Part shown: one piece after another, positions 13,709 through 15,202 of the stretch
Position numbering within the stretch: position 1 is the first letter of the stretch
How the letters are laid out: each line of letters begins with the position of its first letter
From: Pseudomonadota bacterium
GTDB lineage: Bacteria; Myxococcota_A; Polyangia; Polyangiales; Polyangiaceae
Length of the DNA: 15,202 nucleotides
Reading direction: 5' to 3'
Assembly: GCA_023423895.1 (NCBI GenBank)
Contig: JAFAER010000251.1
Location: 1 to 15,202 of the forward strand
Notes under the pieces: generated by a model
Told to the model about the DNA's origin: nothing
The model's input: the letters and a program-made list of their open reading frames with translations, nothing else
Databases searched by the model: none
Program-made: the position numbers and the translations under genes

Positions 13709-14195
13709 AGGCTATCGACCCGACAGGCGGCCTGAAAGTAGGGCCGCCCGACCGCGGGCGCCGGAGCAGGGTCGCTCCGCCGACGAGATCCCGACCGCGG
13801 CTGGCGGCATAGAGGACGTCGGGACCGATGACCGTCGTACCGCCGAGGTCCCACGCCGAATCGAGCACGTTCTCGACGCCGGTCACGGGATCGACGGTGA
13901 TGAGGGACCTGGCAGACAACGCTCGTCGGGTCCCGGCCACGGTCGTACCGTCGAACGTCGACCAGCAGTCCTCCCCGTTGCCGAGCCCGGGAATGCGGAC
14001 AGCCGACGTCACGGTTGGAGCGCCTGACGTGTCGAGCACACGCGCGATCACGTCACTCCCGGGCGAGCTGCCCTGATGCTGGACGAAGAGGATCCGGGAA
14101 GCAGCGGGGTGCCAGCTGTAGTGCCGGGCATCGAACGCGACGCCAGTAAGACTCTGGTAAGAGACGTGCTCCGCGCATGCGGGACCCGGCAGGGT
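13707..14195 (-). pseudogene. Fragment of an exported propeller-like protein
   Basis: The minus-strand frame directly after the regulator's stop codon reads HVSYQSLTGVAFDARHYSWH, then PAASRILFVQHQ, VRIPGLGNGEDCWSTFDGTT, SLITVDPVTGVENVLDSAWD and LGGTTVIGPDVLYAASRGRD. Alternating strand segments with D-x-x-T-G and W-x-x-x-x-S-x-I-L-F resemble TolB/WD40-like or PQQ-like propeller blades. There is no signal peptide, and the only convenient start is a GTG at 14051 in the middle of conserved-looking sequence. The C-terminus dissolves near 13730. I therefore regard it as a remnant missing its N-terminus; a short functional ORF from 14051 cannot be excluded. Confidence 0.5.
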
Positions 14196-14942
14196 TCAAC
14201 GTGACGCGCGCTTCACAGCGGTCGGGGCAAGCTCGCGTATCTCGGAATGCCGACGGCGGTCACGATCCACGAGGAACGAGTCTTCGGGATCCTCGGCGTC
14301 GTGGCGCTTCGAGATCGAGAGCGGCACCGCGGGGTCGAGCATGTAGCCGCCGTTCCGGCAGAGAAGGAGCTCACCCAACCCGAGCTTGCGGAGCACGGCC
14401 ATCGACTGCTTGATCCGATTCCGAGCCGACACGACGTGCATCTGCTCGCCGGACCACCCGACATCGCGCAGCTCGTCGACCCTGAGCGGCACCCCTGGTC
14501 GATCGCGGCGCCCCTCGATCAGCGCGAGGAGGAGGAGCCGGACCTCTCGCCGTGCTCCACATCGAATGAGCGTGCCGCTGGGAGGCCGGAACCACTTCCC
14601 CTCGAGATCGACGAGCAGGCCCTTCGCCGCATCGTCCTTCCCGAGGAGCGTCGCGTCGTGGAGGCGAGCCGTCAGCGCGACGAGGAATACGGACTCGAGA
14701 TCCACGTTCGCGCGGAGGGTACGCACGAGCGCTGCACCGAGCCCGACGCAATCACGATCGGTGCACTGCTCGAAGGCCTGCACCGCGCCTGCGAGCTCGG
14801 CCGCGGCTTCGGCGGCGCGCTGGCGCTCGAGCAGGATTATGCCGGTGACGAGGCGCGCAAGCGCCTCGGACCTTCGCCGAGCGCCCTCGCTGTCGATGGC
14901 AGCGGATGCGCGGAGCTTGATCTTCTTCCGATCGCTACGCAT
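14196..14942 (-). CDS. Regulatory protein with C-terminal winged-helix domain
   Basis: I choose ATG 14942 because GGGGAG lies six bases upstream and the 248-residue product then starts with a normal helical domain; an ATG at 15164 in the same frame has no ribosome site. Residues about 20-115 are alpha-helical (ARLVTGIILLERQRAAEAAA, then LRANVDLESVFLVALTARL). Residues about 117-206 form a winged helix of the transcriptional-regulator type (GKWFRPPSG, RLLLLALIEGRR, VDELRDVGWSGEQ, NRIKQSMAVLRKLGLGELLL, GGYMLDPAVPL). I associate this module with regulators and kinases in Polyangiales. A role as a DNA-binding transcription regulator is likely; the target and signal are unknown. The last 40 residues look unrelated to the domain and may be a readthrough tail. 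Confidence 0.75.
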   Translation of the reverse strand: MRSDRKKIKLRASAAIDSEGARRRSEALARLVTGIILLERQRAAEAAAELAGAVQAFEQCTDRDCVGLGAALVRTLRANVDLESVFLVALTARLHDATLLGKDDAAKGLLVDLEGKWFRPPSGTLIRCGARREVRLLLLALIEGRRDRPGVPLRVDELRDVGWSGEQMHVVSARNRIKQSMAVLRKLGLGELLLCRNGGYMLDPAVPLSISKRHDAEDPEDSFLVDRDRRRHSEIRELAPTAVKRASR

Positions 14943-15202
14943 CTCTCGCTCCCCATCACACGGCTCTCCGCCCTCGACCTTCCCGCGCGGGAGGAGGGGC
15001 GTGTCGAACTTCTCGTCGGCGGGAGCGAGGACGCGACGAACGAGCACCTGGTTGGAGGAGGTTCGCATGTCCTCTCCGTACGCATTCGACATGCCGTCAG
15101 GCGTCTCAACGATCTTCGCCACATACGGCGCGACCGGGATCAACTGCTCGTTGAAGAGGTCCATGCGACATCGGCGCCTTGGGCCGACTTTGACGTGGCC
15201 TC
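14943..15202 (-). other. In-frame open stretch upstream of the regulator
   Basis: The regulator's frame stays open to the window edge. From ATG 15164 it reads DLFNEQLIPVAPYVAKIVET, then PDGMSNAYGEDMRTSSNQVL and VRRVLAPADEKFDTPLLPRG, a sequence with protein-like composition unrelated to the helical domain. It may be a true N-terminal extension, the end of another gene fused in frame, or chance openness in GC-rich DNA. I do not recognise it. Confidence 0.35.

Noticed and set aside
13588..13854. N-terminal extension of the small minus-strand ORF
   Set aside because: Its translation (LLQWWRRRES and neighbours) is antisense to the tRNA-end-like elements, a known source of spurious proteins.

Overview
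The window looks like chromosomal DNA from a myxobacterium (Myxococcota, most likely order Polyangiales). This rests on very high GC with strong GC3 bias, several GTG starts, a large set of secreted or lipid-anchored proteins with Asp/Ala/Gly-rich linkers after the lipobox, and a cytoplasmic regulator ending in a winged-helix module of a type I associate with this group. No phylogenetic marker gene is present, so the placement is an inference from style and gene families.

Layout. (1) Positions 1-1218, minus strand: the 5' part of a lipoprotein built from 88-residue Ig-like (He_PIG type) repeats, running off the left edge. (2) 1219-1951: no intact gene; an ankyrin-repeat remnant lies at 1472-1732. 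(3) 1952-11258, plus strand: eight genes in one direction. They encode a secreted beta-barrel-like protein, an ECF-type sigma factor, a single-pass membrane protein with a C-terminal helical-repeat region, a lipoprotein with 51 cysteines, two beta-propeller-like lipoproteins, an RCC1-type propeller lipoprotein and an IgGFc-binding-domain lipoprotein. From the sigma factor on, almost every junction is a 4-base start/stop overlap or a short overlap. (4) 11399-12181, plus strand: a separate cysteine-rich lipoprotein, set off by a 140-bp gap with hairpins. (5) 12132-14195: a decayed zone with a truncated IS91-family transposase, a 42-bp tandem repeat, two copies of a tRNA-3'-end-like element each followed by a hairpin, a possible small ORF and a propeller-like remnant. 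(6) 14196-14942, minus strand: a regulator with a C-terminal winged helix, preceded by an unexplained in-frame open stretch to the right edge.

How the genes may work together (inference). The sigma factor and its partner membrane protein probably form an envelope-to-transcription switch. The five lipoproteins downstream are all predicted to be exported and to carry binding-type folds (disulfide-rich repeats, three propellers, an IgGFc-binding domain). The coupled arrangement suggests a co-expressed envelope or surface recognition module. It is the best candidate for an undescribed system here, but its function cannot be read from the sequence.
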